Below are positions 7,181 through 15,331 of a DNA stretch of 64,000 nt, piece after piece. Position 1 is the first letter of the stretch, and each line of letters opens with the position of its first letter. The translations under genes and the position numbers were made by a program. The notes beneath the pieces were generated by a model, which searched no databases, was not told where the DNA came from, and saw nothing but the letters and a program-made list of their open reading frames with translations. The DNA comes from Bacteroidota bacterium (lineage in GTDB: Bacteria; Bacteroidota; Ignavibacteria; Kapaibacteriales; HRBIN21): positions 66,007 through 130,006 of the forward strand of contig JAUQPL010000005.1 in NCBI GenBank assembly GCA_030550395.1. The letters run 5' to 3'.

Positions 7181-10027
7181 ATGCGCCTCCTGTACCGCAT
7201 AGCGCTCCCCATCGCCAGCATAGCCTTCCCCCTGCGAACCGCCGCTCAAGGCTGGCTCCCCAGCCCCCTACAGTGGCTCTATCCCCGAGCAAACCTTGAG
7301 GCCACACAGACTCAGCTGACCCCTTCCGCTCCACAATCCCTGGACTCCTTTCGCATCAAGTGGCGCGAACCGGCCATTTCCGGGGAAGGAGCTGTGCTTG
7401 TCGGCCCCGTCTTTGCCCAAGACAAACTCCTACCGGAACTTCCATGGGCACCGAACAATATCGTCACCGTCCACGGCGACACGCTATATGTCCTCAGCGG
7501 CGGGGGATGGCTGCAGGCCCGCCTACCTCTCCCACCTTTCCTCTGGGACCTGAGCGCTCTCCTGGATACCCTCGCCCCTCTCCCCCGATCGTATAGCCCA
7601 AATCCCACTCTCATCGCCTTCCAAAGCGCAGAGCACCGAACCCCCGACAGCCTTGCAAGTACTTATGTCGTTGCCTCGCAAACGCCGGACTCCCTCCGCC
7701 TCTTTCGCCGGCTTACCGTAGATATGCGTCCGTATACCCCCAATCTTGCCGCCGCTCTCATCCCTATCGCCACCCGTTCTACCGCCACCCAAACGCTTTT
7801 CTACGCCATCGTACACACGACACGGCCCCACGATACCTCTGCGTCCCCTTCTCCGTACTTCCGAGGTCTAACCCAGTTCGTCTCCGACTCCCTCCTTCCC
7901 GATTTCCCCACCGCTTACCTACCCGACATCCCAGCAGCACGGACTCTCTATAGCCCATCCCTCCTTTCCACTCAGCCGTCTCTGACCACTCTCCCTGGCG
8001 GAATCGTGCGCCTCCTCCTTCCCCTTCAACCAGACTCAGCGTCTGCTACCGTCATCGTCAACCGATTAGGACACCGCACCCGCGCCGATTCCGCATACCT
8101 TGTGGGACTCGACCTGCAAAGCAATCTGCCCAGCACTGGCATCGCCCCAACGCCTCTTCCGATAGACTCTACCGCCGTCCGCCCCTCCATCTTCCCCCTC
8201 TGGGTCCGCCTTCAACCCTCTGCCTCTGGAGGCGAACGCCCATACATTCTCATTGCCGAAGGCTACGACAGACTGAATTCCTCTGGCACTGCTCGGCTCC
8301 ACCTCCACGATGCTACCGGACTCCCCGCAGCAAGCCCTCTTTTGCCTACCTCACCAGCTTTCACCGGCAGCAGGAATCACGGCTGGAGCATTGCTGTTGG
8401 GAACTTTGACGGTCCCCCCTCTAACAGTGTCCCCCCATTCTATCCCAACAATCCCGGAGCCGAAATCGCCGTCTGCCCCAATACTCCTTCTCGGAACGTT
8501 GCTCCTTCACGCCTGTTCCTCCTGCGCTACCGCACCGATTATGCTGTACCAAAGCCTTATCCCCCCAACACTTTCCTGTTCCCTCTGGATACAATCGTTT
8601 CCGCACCGTGTAGCGGATGGATAGCTGCTGCTGCTGACCTAGACGGCGATGGACGCGATGAGCTCCTCCTGGTAGACCAAGGGACCCTCCAAATATGGCG
8701 GCTCCGGGATTACAGTAATCCCCGCTTCTCCCTTGGAGCTCCCTTCGATACCGTCTGGTCCCTGACACTCCAAGGGGAACGCATCACAACGGTCACCGTC
8801 GCCGACGGCGAGGGAGATGGCAGAGCCGATCTCTTCGTACGGACAACCCAAGCTCTTTACTGCATCGGAGTGCCCCTTCCACCACGCTTCCTAATCCTTA
8901 CGCCCCGCCAGGATACCACGCTGTGTGTCCACGATACTCTTCACCTGCGATGGGTCAATCCCGTGCGCGGGTACTCCCCAGTCCGCATTCTGTTCCAACC
9001 CTCCTCTGGCTCCCCGCCGCGCCCGCTATGGGAAGCGTATCCCAATGATACCGACACCGTCCACATCGCCATCCCCGTCCGCCTTCTCTTACCCGATACC
9101 GCCGGACGTCTCCTCCTCCAAAGCCTTACCACGGCCACGCCCCATGATTCCACCCCACTCCTGACTCTCCGCCTTCCCTCCCTAACGCTCCTTAGCCCCA
9201 CGGTAGCAGAAACGCTCTCTGTCGGTACCTCCGTCGTGTTCCGTGGAATTTGCTCCTGCACAGACACCCTCATTCTCACAACGCCTGACACCACTTTCTC
9301 CCTCCGACCCGACTCAACGGGTACCTTCTCTGTTACCCTCCCCGTACCTTGCTCACCTCAGCCTGGTTGCACAAAAGAGCTCCAACCCTGGACTGTCCTT
9401 CTATCCGCCCGTGCGGATATCTTCACGACCCGAATTCCCTATCACTTCTTCCGTCGCCCTGCTCCAGCCCCGGCTACACTCATCCTCTCCCCGACGGGTA
9501 TATGCCCAGAGATATCGGCTTCCGTTGACATCGCCCGCTGTCCCCTCCCAATAGTGGCTTACTCCACCGATGGAGGAGCCTCCTTTACAGAACTTCCCCC
9601 TCCTATTCCCACGGCTACTCCCCATTGGCTTCTTCCTCCCCTGGCCCATGACACCATCTGGCTCCGACTTTGCTGCACCAACGGCTGTTACCGCATAGAT
9701 ACAGTCGTAATCCTCCGCTTTCCCTTAACCCTCCACTTGCTCGCTCCCAACCCCCTTCAGCTTCCTTCCCAAAGACTCCAAATTCACTACAGCTTTACCA
9801 CCTCCGGCTCCGCCCGCCTCCGCATTATGGATGCAGCAGACAACCTCGTCCAAGAGCTTGTGCCCTGGCGCTCCCATATCCCTCAGACAACCTACTGCGA
9901 GACATGGGACGGAACTTCCTCCAGCGGAGAGCTCGTACCTACGGGAACATACTACGTCGTCATTGAACACCAGCAAAACCGCTGGATCTTCCCCGTTTTC
10001 GTCTACTGGAAGTACCCACAGAAATAA
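7181..10027 (+). CDS. Large secreted protein with FG-GAP-like repeats and FlgD-like C-terminal domain
   Basis: A 948-residue protein with a signal peptide (MRLLYRIALPIASIAFPLRTAAQG). The middle holds a calcium-binding FG-GAP/VCBS-like stretch near residues 480-550, with AADLDGDGRDELLLVD and GEGDGRADLF. The last ~85 residues look like the FlgD-type immunoglobulin domain often found at the end of type IX secretion cargo (ETWDGTSSSGELVPTGTYYV, then a short hydrophobic strand). Composition is extreme: rich in Pro, Ser, Thr and Leu, with a coding strand very poor in G. The next gene, a response regulator, starts 8 nt downstream. It is probably exported to the cell surface; no catalytic domain was recognised. 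Confidence 0.75.
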   Translation: MRLLYRIALPIASIAFPLRTAAQGWLPSPLQWLYPRANLEATQTQLTPSAPQSLDSFRIKWREPAISGEGAVLVGPVFAQDKLLPELPWAPNNIVTVHGDTLYVLSGGGWLQARLPLPPFLWDLSALLDTLAPLPRSYSPNPTLIAFQSAEHRTPDSLASTYVVASQTPDSLRLFRRLTVDMRPYTPNLAAALIPIATRSTATQTLFYAIVHTTRPHDTSASPSPYFRGLTQFVSDSLLPDFPTAYLPDIPAARTLYSPSLLSTQPSLTTLPGGIVRLLLPLQPDSASATVIVNRLGHRTRADSAYLVGLDLQSNLPSTGIAPTPLPIDSTAVRPSIFPLWVRLQPSASGGERPYILIAEGYDRLNSSGTARLHLHDATGLPAASPLLPTSPAFTGSRNHGWSIAVGNFDGPPSNSVPPFYPNNPGAEIAVCPNTPSRNVAPSRLFLLRYRTDYAVPKPYPPNTFLFPLDTIVSAPCSGWIAAAADLDGDGRDELLLVDQGTLQIWRLRDYSNPRFSLGAPFDTVWSLTLQGERITTVTVADGEGDGRADLFVRTTQALYCIGVPLPPRFLILTPRQDTTLCVHDTLHLRWVNPVRGYSPVRILFQPSSGSPPRPLWEAYPNDTDTVHIAIPVRLLLPDTAGRLLLQSLTTATPHDSTPLLTLRLPSLTLLSPTVAETLSVGTSVVFRGICSCTDTLILTTPDTTFSLRPDSTGTFSVTLPVPCSPQPGCTKELQPWTVLLSARADIFTTRIPYHFFRRPAPAPATLILSPTGICPEISASVDIARCPLPIVAYSTDGGASFTELPPPIPTATPHWLLPPLAHDTIWLRLCCTNGCYRIDTVVILRFPLTLHLLAPNPLQLPSQRLQIHYSFTTSGSARLRIMDAADNLVQELVPWRSHIPQTTYCETWDGTSSSGELVPTGTYYVVIEHQQNRWIFPVFVYWKYPQK

Positions 10028-10035
10028 TCCCGACC

Positions 10036-10728
10036 ATGCGCGTCCTTCTGATTGAAGACGAGCATAAACTGGCAGCCTTCCTGAAGCGAGCTCTGGAGGA
10101 GGAATCGTACACTGTCGACGTGGCATACGACGGAGAAACTGGTTTGATGATGACCCAACAGCATATCTACGACGCCATCATCCTGGATATCATGCTTCCC
10201 AAATTGGACGGTTTCGCCCTTTTGAGCCGCCTGCGGACCCAAGGCGATACAACGCCCGTCATTGTACTTACGGCTCGCGGTGCTCCCGAAGAGCGGGTAA
10301 TGGGGCTGGACTTAGGTGCCGATGATTATCTCCCGAAACCCTTCCATCTCGAAGAGCTCTTGGCTCGCCTGCGCTCCGTCCTACGTCGCTCCTCGCCGGA
10401 GAAAGCCGTGCGCCTGCAGTGTGGAGATTTGCTCCTGGACACCCGCTCCCGAACGGCGTACCGAGCTGGCCGAGAGATTCCCCTTACCCCACGGGAGTAC
10501 TCACTTTTGGAATACCTGATGCGCCACAAAAACCAAACACTAAGCCGAAGCCTTATCCTGTACCACGTCTGGTCTAACATGGATATTGACTCCAACATCG
10601 TGGATGTCTACATCAAGCGCCTCCGCGAAAAGATTGAAATACCCAATGCCCCACAGTTAATACAGACCGTTCGCGGAAGCGGTTACCGCCTCCGCGATCC
10701 TCAACCTTCCGAGGAACCCCACACCTAA
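10036..10728 (+). CDS. OmpR/PhoB-family response regulator
   Basis: A 230-residue two-domain regulator. The receiver has the acidic pair at Glu7-Asp8, the phosphorylation site Asp51 (LDIMLP), Thr79 and Lys101 in DYLPKPF. The C-terminal winged helix has the family pattern LTPREYSLLEYLMRH and ends with VDVYIKRLREKI and VRGSGYRL. It binds DNA when phosphorylated by a partner histidine kinase. No kinase gene lies next to it: the DNA after it is a 715-nt non-coding stretch. It starts 8 nt after the large secreted protein and probably shares that transcript. Confidence 0.95.
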   Translation: MRVLLIEDEHKLAAFLKRALEEESYTVDVAYDGETGLMMTQQHIYDAIILDIMLPKLDGFALLSRLRTQGDTTPVIVLTARGAPEERVMGLDLGADDYLPKPFHLEELLARLRSVLRRSSPEKAVRLQCGDLLLDTRSRTAYRAGREIPLTPREYSLLEYLMRHKNQTLSRSLILYHVWSNMDIDSNIVDVYIKRLREKIEIPNAPQLIQTVRGSGYRLRDPQPSEEPHT

Positions 10729-10862
10729 CCTCACTGGACAGCCACAAAAATGGCCCCCTCCTCTCCCCAGACACTCCAGCAGCAGTACCTCGTCTGAGTG
10801 CCTGCAGAAAAGAGTAAGCCCCTCCCCCGACAAACTGCGCGCGGGAGCATAACCCGAGGCCC

Positions 10863-10925
10863 CAATCCAATTGCGGCAAGGCAGACGCCTTTCCGCTCAG
10901 GGCAATCTGATTGTGGCAAGGCAGA
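10863..10925. repeat. Two-copy imperfect 23-nt direct repeat
   Basis: Copies at 10863-10885 and 10903-10925 share CAATC, then GGCAAGGCAGA, with three differences in between. The period is 40 nt. Function is unknown. Confidence 0.6.
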
Positions 10926-11233
10926 TGTTGCCTGTCTGCGACGAATGGTTTTCGGCAAAGAGAAAAGGGCAAATGCCAACTGATCTGCCGATTCCTCAAT
11001 AACTTCTCTTCACTATGACCTCCTATACTGCCGTCGCCCCCCGTTGTCTGGAGGTTTAATTCTCCTTCAGAGCTCGGGGGGAAGTAGGGAAGCCGAAATA
11101 ATGGCCTGGACTACAACAAGATCTACATTGCCGTCGACTTCCCACCTCCTTCCGGCAAGCGGAGGTCAACGGCGACAACAAAAGTGGGGCACCAACCTTC
11201 CGAGGAGCATCTCCAAAATGCAGTTCTAAGCCA

Positions 11234-11241
11234 TATTTTTG
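11234..11241 (+). promoter_or_regulatory. TAnnTTTG -7 element before the repeat cluster
   Basis: TATTTTTG lies 19 nt before the first CRISPR-like repeat, pointing toward the repeats and the TM2 gene. No -33 TTG is evident. Confidence 0.4.
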
Positions 11242-11260
11242 CAGCATCCACTGGGGGTGT

Positions 11261-11418
11261 CAATCGCACCACTGTGGGATTGAAAGGAGCGTGCGATTCA
11301 CAAAGCGAAGGGCAAAGGGTGAAGGGGCAATCGCACCACTGGAGGATTGAAACCCTTCACCCTTCACCCTTCACCCTTCACCCCTTCGGAGGCAATCGCA
11401 CCACTGGAGGATTGAAAC
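11261..11418 (+). CRISPR. Three-repeat CRISPR-like cluster, possibly a relic
   Basis: Three 26-nt repeats lie at 11261-11286, 11328-11353 and 11393-11418. Copies 2 and 3 are identical (CAATCGCACCACTG, then GAGGATTGAAAC); copy 1 differs at three positions. The ATTGAAAC end is the usual 3' end of type I/III repeats. The intervening stretches are 41 and 39 nt, a normal spacer size. Against a working array: the second spacer is mostly a CCCTTCA heptamer repeat, the first contains its reverse complement, and no cas gene is in the window. A degenerate fourth copy lies at 12016-12041. Confidence 0.5.
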
Positions 11419-11443
11419 CATGTGTCACAATAACGGGGGTACG

Positions 11444-11791
11444 ATGACAAGAGAAGCCAGGCTGTATATCCCCAGTTCGCTGGCGGTTCAATTGCCAGCC
11501 GCAGTCCGGAATGCGCTCGCCCGTCTGCCCGCCGAGCGACAGCATGAGTTCCTTGAGTACTACAAGCGCCGCGCCAAGAAGCTAAGTACTGCTTATTTGC
11601 TCTGGCTGTTGACTCTCCATTATGCCTACCTTGGTCGCTGGGGAACGCAAATCCTATTCTGGTCTACTCTCGGCGGCTTCTCGGTCTGGTGGGTCGTTGA
11701 CTTTTTCCGTATCCGTCGGATGATTGCCCGCTATAATGAGGAAATTGCCATGGCGGTGATGCGTGATATCGCAATTATAAGCCGTGCTTGA
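11444..11791 (+). CDS. TM2-domain membrane protein
   Basis: A 115-residue protein whose second half is a TM2 domain: two hydrophobic helices joined by a short loop (AYLLWLLTLHYAYLGRWGTQ, then FWSTLGGFSVWWVVDFFRI). A polar N-terminal ~45 residues precede it. TM2 proteins are widespread small membrane proteins with no agreed function. The ATG at 11444 was chosen over one at 11420, because GGGGG lies at ribosome-site distance. The repeat cluster ends 25 nt before this ATG, so the repeats would lie in its 5' leader if transcription starts at 11234-11241. A strong terminator follows. Confidence 0.8.
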   Translation: MTREARLYIPSSLAVQLPAAVRNALARLPAERQHEFLEYYKRRAKKLSTAYLLWLLTLHYAYLGRWGTQILFWSTLGGFSVWWVVDFFRIRRMIARYNEEIAMAVMRDIAIISRA

Positions 11792-11806
11792 TTGGAGTTA
11801 TCCCAT

Positions 11807-11838
11807 CCCCTGGGCATAACCCCAGGGGCTCTGTTTTT
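11807..11838 (+). terminator. Rho-independent terminator after the TM2 gene
   Basis: Perfect 8-bp stem CCCCTGGG/CCCAGGGG with a 6-nt loop, then CTCTGTTTTT. Confidence 0.85.
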
Positions 11839-11971
11839 CCGTGTCGCAGCAAGGAGGAGAAGAATAGGTGAGAGCGATTCCCTGATTACTAACTACGGCG
11901 GAAGCAAGCACCGATCAGCCGCACTTGCCAGCTTGAGTCGGGAGTAAGGCTTATTGAGCACACGGATGCTC

Positions 11972-12041
11972 TTGGATTGAAACCCTTCACCCTTCACCCT
12001 TCACCCCTTCGGAGGCAATCGCACCATTGTGGAATTAAAAT
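11972..12041 (+). repeat. Second copy of the repeat-heptamer-repeat unit
   Basis: TTGGATTGAAAC, three CCTTCAC heptamers, CTTCGGAGG, then a degenerate repeat copy (CAATCGCACCATTG onward, 12016-12041). It matches 11342-11418, which has one more heptamer. This looks like duplication followed by decay and slippage. Confidence 0.75.
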
Positions 12042-12374
12042 GCCTCCAGAGGCGCTCTTCCACCGCCCGAAGCCAGGGCAGCGGGGTGCAATTGCAGCAC
12101 GGAAATAGGATCTACGCTCTGCACAAAGGCGGGGCAGGAAACCAGAGGGCTCTGCCTGCTCCCGCCCAGGCGCGGGCGCAAGACAGCTTCCTGGAAGCCC
12201 CCAAGAGCCCCTAAGAGGCCACAGAGAGCCTCCGGGGAGCCGCGGGGTCTTGGAGGACAAAATAGAGCCCCCAGGAGGAGGTTAGGACCCTCCGGAGGAG
12301 AGGGCGGAAGAGAAGTAGAGCGCAAAAGGAAGGCACGCGGGTACGGGCGCGAGCGAAAAGGCCCGCGCTTTTTT
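12040..12374 (+). ncRNA. Possible structured RNA of unknown class
   Basis: Several strong stems lie in series: GGCGGG plus GCAGG at 12128-12138 pairing with 12155-12166 (one bulge), CTTCC/GGAAG near 12190, CCTCC/GGAGG near 12225-12255, CCTCCGGAGG near 12293, then the terminator-like hairpin. No promoter match or known RNA-family core was found, so this is a structural suggestion only. Confidence 0.25.
12336..12374 (+). terminator. Terminator-like hairpin ending the structured stretch
   Basis: CGCGGG (12336-12341) pairs with CCCGCG (12362-12367) over a 20-nt loop, followed by C and six T. Confidence 0.5.
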
Positions 12375-12751
12375 GTCCCCCTGTCACCCCCTACTCCTTT
12401 AGGGCAGAAATTTTTCTAGGGGCGCAGAGACTTTTTCGGCCCCCGCGATCCCATTTTGCGGCCGGCCAGGGGCTGGAGGTGTGCAGACAGAGAATTTCGG
12501 GTATCTGGAAAATTGCAGCTCGAGCCAACCGCCGGCAGAACAAGCTACAGAATTCAAACCGCACTCCCGCGGGAGCGGTGCAGAGTAGCAGGAGAAAGGC
12601 AGGTACTCCAATTCTACCGTAAAGGTGCGCTGCGATCTGCACCCTACAACTTCCGTCTCTATTCCCCACCCTCTAGCCAGGGCTAGGCACCACCAGCATA
12701 GCCGGAATCTTTCCGCTAATTTAGAGGGAGGTGAGACACCGCTGCCAAGTG

Positions 12752-13432
12752 ATGGGAAGTGCTTTAGAGCTTCTGGCGGTTTCCATCGCTGCTTATGCTT
12801 TAGGTGGGATTCCGACCGCCCTCCTCATTGGACAGCTCTTCTTCGGGATAGACATTCGCAATTATGGTAGCGGCAATGTTGGTAGCACGAATGCTCTGCG
12901 CGTCTTGGGATGGCAATGGGGGCTTATAGTCCAAGTGATTGACATTCTGAAAGGAGTGCTTGCGGTTGCTGTCGTCGCTCCCCTTATAGCATCCGGCCAA
13001 ACGGCGCGCGGGGAGAATGTCGCCAGCATGCTAGCTGGAGTAGCTGCTGTCATCGGACACTGCTGGTCCCCATGGGCAGGTTTGCGAGGGGGTAAGGGTG
13101 TCAATACTGCTGCCGGAGTCTTGGCCATTATGGCCCCGATAGAACTCATCATCGGCCTTATTGCTTTCGGCATCACCCTCCTCAGTTCGGGATATGTTTC
13201 CTTGGGCTCCCTGGTAGCAGCCGTCGTCGTCCCCTTCGCTTTTGTGATCCGGATGGGATGGGAAGAAGCGCTTCATTCGCCGCTCTTATGGGGAATGTTC
13301 GCCATTACGCTTATCGTCCTTCTCCGTCATCGGGCAAACATTCAGCGTCTGCTGGCGGGGACGGAACATCGCTTTGCGAGTGTGTGGCTTGTGGGACGGC
13401 TGAGAAAGCGGGCACAGACCGGAGCACGGTAG
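12752..13432 (+). CDS. plsY: Glycerol-3-phosphate acyltransferase PlsY
   Basis: Membrane enzyme that moves the acyl group from acyl-phosphate to glycerol-3-phosphate, making lysophosphatidate for phospholipids. The three PlsY motifs are visible: RNYGSGNVGSTNALR, LRGGKGVNTAAG and HRANIQRLLAGTE, between about five hydrophobic helices; 226 residues is normal. The start is uncertain. ATG at 12752 gives the usual N-terminus, but in-frame GTG codons lie at 12731 and 12749, and the GGAGGTG at 12726 is rather far from the ATG. gpsA, which supplies the substrate, begins 1 nt after the stop. Confidence 0.93.
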   Translation: MGSALELLAVSIAAYALGGIPTALLIGQLFFGIDIRNYGSGNVGSTNALRVLGWQWGLIVQVIDILKGVLAVAVVAPLIASGQTARGENVASMLAGVAAVIGHCWSPWAGLRGGKGVNTAAGVLAIMAPIELIIGLIAFGITLLSSGYVSLGSLVAAVVVPFAFVIRMGWEEALHSPLLWGMFAITLIVLLRHRANIQRLLAGTEHRFASVWLVGRLRKRAQTGAR

Positions 13433-13433
13433 T

Positions 13434-14447
13434 ATGCGTATCGCCATTATCGGAGCAGGAAGTTGGGGAACGGCTCTTGGAGTATTGTTGACCCGGAAGG
13501 GGCATGAGGTCACTCTCTGGACGCGTTCACCCGAGATTGCTTATGCTCTCCTCTCCGAACGCCGAAATCCACGTTTCCCGTTTACGAACCATTTGCCCCA
13601 AGGGCTAACCGCAACTACAGACCCTGCCGTAACCGAGCAGGCCGAACTTATCGTACTTGCTGTCCCCACGCAGTATCTGCGCACGGTGCTCCGTGAGTAC
13701 TCCTTCCGGCTTTCTGCTCCCGTAATCAACGCGGCAAAGGGAATTGAGCAGAGGACCCTCCTGCGCATCTCGCAGCTGTTACAAGAAGTTGCCCGTATCG
13801 TTCCAGAACAATACGTCGTGCTCAGCGGCCCCAGCCATGCCGAGGAAGTCCTCCAGGGCTTGCCTACGGCAGTCGTTGTGGCCTCCGAATCAGCCGAACT
13901 GGCCCGCTACGTTCAACAAGTGTTCAGCTCCCCTGCCTTCCGGGTGTATACCTCATCAGATGTCATCGGGGTCGAGCTGGGAGGAGCTTTGAAGAATGTC
14001 ATCGCTATTGCTGCCGGCATCGTGGATGGACTAGGGTTGGGACACAATGCTAAGGCAGCCCTTATTACCCGTGGATTAGCAGAAATCCAACGCTTAGGCA
14101 TTGCCCTGGGGGCAGAAGCCCAGACATTTACTGGCCTATCGGGACTTGGAGACCTGGTGGTTACATGCACCAGCCCCTACAGTCGTAACCGCTCCGTCGG
14201 CGAGCGTTTAGCACAGGGAGAGAAGCTGGAACGTATTTTGGCAACGATGTCTATGGTGGCTGAAGGAGTTCCAACGACGCTTTCAGCATACGAACTCAGC
14301 CAACGAACGGGTGTGGAAATGCCTATCACTGCCCAGATGTATGCAGTGCTCTTTGAGGGCAAAGCGCCCCGCCAGGCGGCTGAAGAGTTACTGCTGCGGA
14401 CAGCAAAGGCAGAGCATTGGTGGAACTACTCCCAGACATCACCATGA
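13434..14447 (+). CDS. gpsA: NAD(P)-dependent glycerol-3-phosphate dehydrogenase
   Basis: Cytosolic enzyme that reduces dihydroxyacetone phosphate to sn-glycerol-3-phosphate, the backbone for phospholipids. The N-terminal Rossmann motif is GAGSWGTALG. The conserved INAAKGIE and LSGPSHAEE segments follow. The C-terminal domain has the catalytic-lysine region GGALKNVIAIAAG and GLGHNAKAALITRG. At 337 residues it is full length. It sits directly after plsY, a common functional pairing, and its stop overlaps the HDOD gene start (ATGA). Confidence 0.97.
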   Translation: MRIAIIGAGSWGTALGVLLTRKGHEVTLWTRSPEIAYALLSERRNPRFPFTNHLPQGLTATTDPAVTEQAELIVLAVPTQYLRTVLREYSFRLSAPVINAAKGIEQRTLLRISQLLQEVARIVPEQYVVLSGPSHAEEVLQGLPTAVVVASESAELARYVQQVFSSPAFRVYTSSDVIGVELGGALKNVIAIAAGIVDGLGLGHNAKAALITRGLAEIQRLGIALGAEAQTFTGLSGLGDLVVTCTSPYSRNRSVGERLAQGEKLERILATMSMVAEGVPTTLSAYELSQRTGVEMPITAQMYAVLFEGKAPRQAAEELLLRTAKAEHWWNYSQTSP

Positions 14448-15331
14448 CACAGGCGGGAAATTTCCTCCAGAGTGTGCAGAATACTGACTGGCTCATGGCG
14501 CCCCCCCGAATCGTAGCCCGTCTGATGCAGCTTTTGGAAAACGAACGCGCCCATTGGCAAGAGATTTCGCAAATCATTGAAGCTGAACCTGCCATTGCTT
14601 CCCGGATCCTGAAGTTGGTGAACTCTCCATTCTACGGTCTCCAGGTGCCCATTAACTCCATCCCTCAAGCGCTGGTCTTCCTGGGCTCGGTTGCTGTGTC
14701 TTCCATCGCTGTTGCTGTTGGAATCTTCTCTCGCATGATGCTCAAAAGCCGACCGGAAGCCGCTGAGCAGCTCCAGCGCTTCTGGTGGCATTCGGCATGC
14801 ACTGCATTCGTAGCCAAAGCGTTGGCACGGCAGATTGATCCCGGGCTGGCAGATCAGATCTTCACCGCCGCTTTGTTGCACGATATCGGCAAGCTCCTCA
14901 TGATCCAATTGGCACTCCCGCAATACAAAGAGCTTGAGCAACGCCTCCTCTTGGGCGAAACGGAATCGGAGGCCGAACAGGCAATCTTTGGGACAACGCA
15001 TGAAGAAGCTGGTGAACTGCTGGCTCAGCGGTGGTATTTCCCCGACAGTATCCGAACCGTCATTCGCTACCACTCCACGCCACAGGAAGCGCCGCGCTTT
15101 CAAACTCAAGTGTGTGTCGTTCGGATTGCCGACCTCCTCTGCGAACTCTGGGATGCCGGAATCGGTGAAAGTATCCAACGCTTGTTGCTGAGCGAAGAAC
15201 CAGCATGGTGCATCCTGACGGAGAAATTCCCCGAACTATCCGGCATGGACATTGCAACCTTCACCCTCAATATGGAGCACCACTTCCATGACGCTGCGGC
15301 GATGTTACAAACACTGATATCCAGCCAGTGA
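14444..15331 (+). CDS. HDOD-domain signalling protein
   Basis: A 295-residue protein whose bulk is an HDOD domain (PPRIVARLMQLLENE, then IASRILKLVNSPFYG, INSIPQALVFLGSVAV and LLHDIGKLLM). HDOD proteins are regulatory relatives of HD-GYP phosphodiesterases; the HD pair survives here (HDIGK) but the full metal set and GYP motif do not. No receiver or GGDEF domain is attached. The ATG was chosen because it overlaps the gpsA stop as ATGA. Its stop overlaps the lgt start by 1 nt (TGATG), so it is translated with lipid and lipoprotein genes. Target unknown. Confidence 0.88.
   Translation: MTQAGNFLQSVQNTDWLMAPPRIVARLMQLLENERAHWQEISQIIEAEPAIASRILKLVNSPFYGLQVPINSIPQALVFLGSVAVSSIAVAVGIFSRMMLKSRPEAAEQLQRFWWHSACTAFVAKALARQIDPGLADQIFTAALLHDIGKLLMIQLALPQYKELEQRLLLGETESEAEQAIFGTTHEEAGELLAQRWYFPDSIRTVIRYHSTPQEAPRFQTQVCVVRIADLLCELWDAGIGESIQRLLLSEEPAWCILTEKFPELSGMDIATFTLNMEHHFHDAAAMLQTLISSQ

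Larger units (their letters stand above)
10729..11443 (+). other. 715-nt intergenic region with repeats and a promoter-like element
   Basis: No coding frame here looks real. The region holds a 23-nt imperfect direct repeat (10863-10885 and 10903-10925, period 40), a TAnnTTTG element at 11234-11241 and a three-copy CRISPR-like cluster (11261-11418). The remaining sequence was not recognised. Confidence 0.7.
11792..12751 (+). other. 960-nt intergenic region: terminators, repeat copy, hairpin-rich stretch
   Basis: No convincing coding frame. It contains the TM2-gene terminator (11807-11838), a second copy of the repeat/heptamer unit (11972-12041), a GC-rich multi-hairpin segment (about 12040-12335) ending in a terminator-like hairpin (12336-12374), and a perfect palindrome CTCCCGCGGGAG near 12570. 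The known landmarks of RNase P RNA, tmRNA and SRP RNA were not found. Confidence 0.65.

Noticed and set aside
10613-10999. Minus-strand open frame of 128 codons
   Set aside because: Overlaps the response regulator 3' end antisense and shows no family pattern.
11261-11418. A functional CRISPR-Cas locus
   Set aside because: No cas genes within 64 kb, only three repeats, and spacer-like segments of simple repeats.
12035-12325. Minus-strand open frame of 96 codons
   Set aside because: Proline-rich and read through palindromic GC-rich DNA; no domain or ribosome site.
12040-12374. RNase P RNA, tmRNA or SRP RNA
   Set aside because: The universally conserved cores of these RNAs are not visible on either strand.
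14426-15178. Minus-strand open frame of 250 codons
   Set aside because: Antisense to the HDOD gene, with no recognisable domain.
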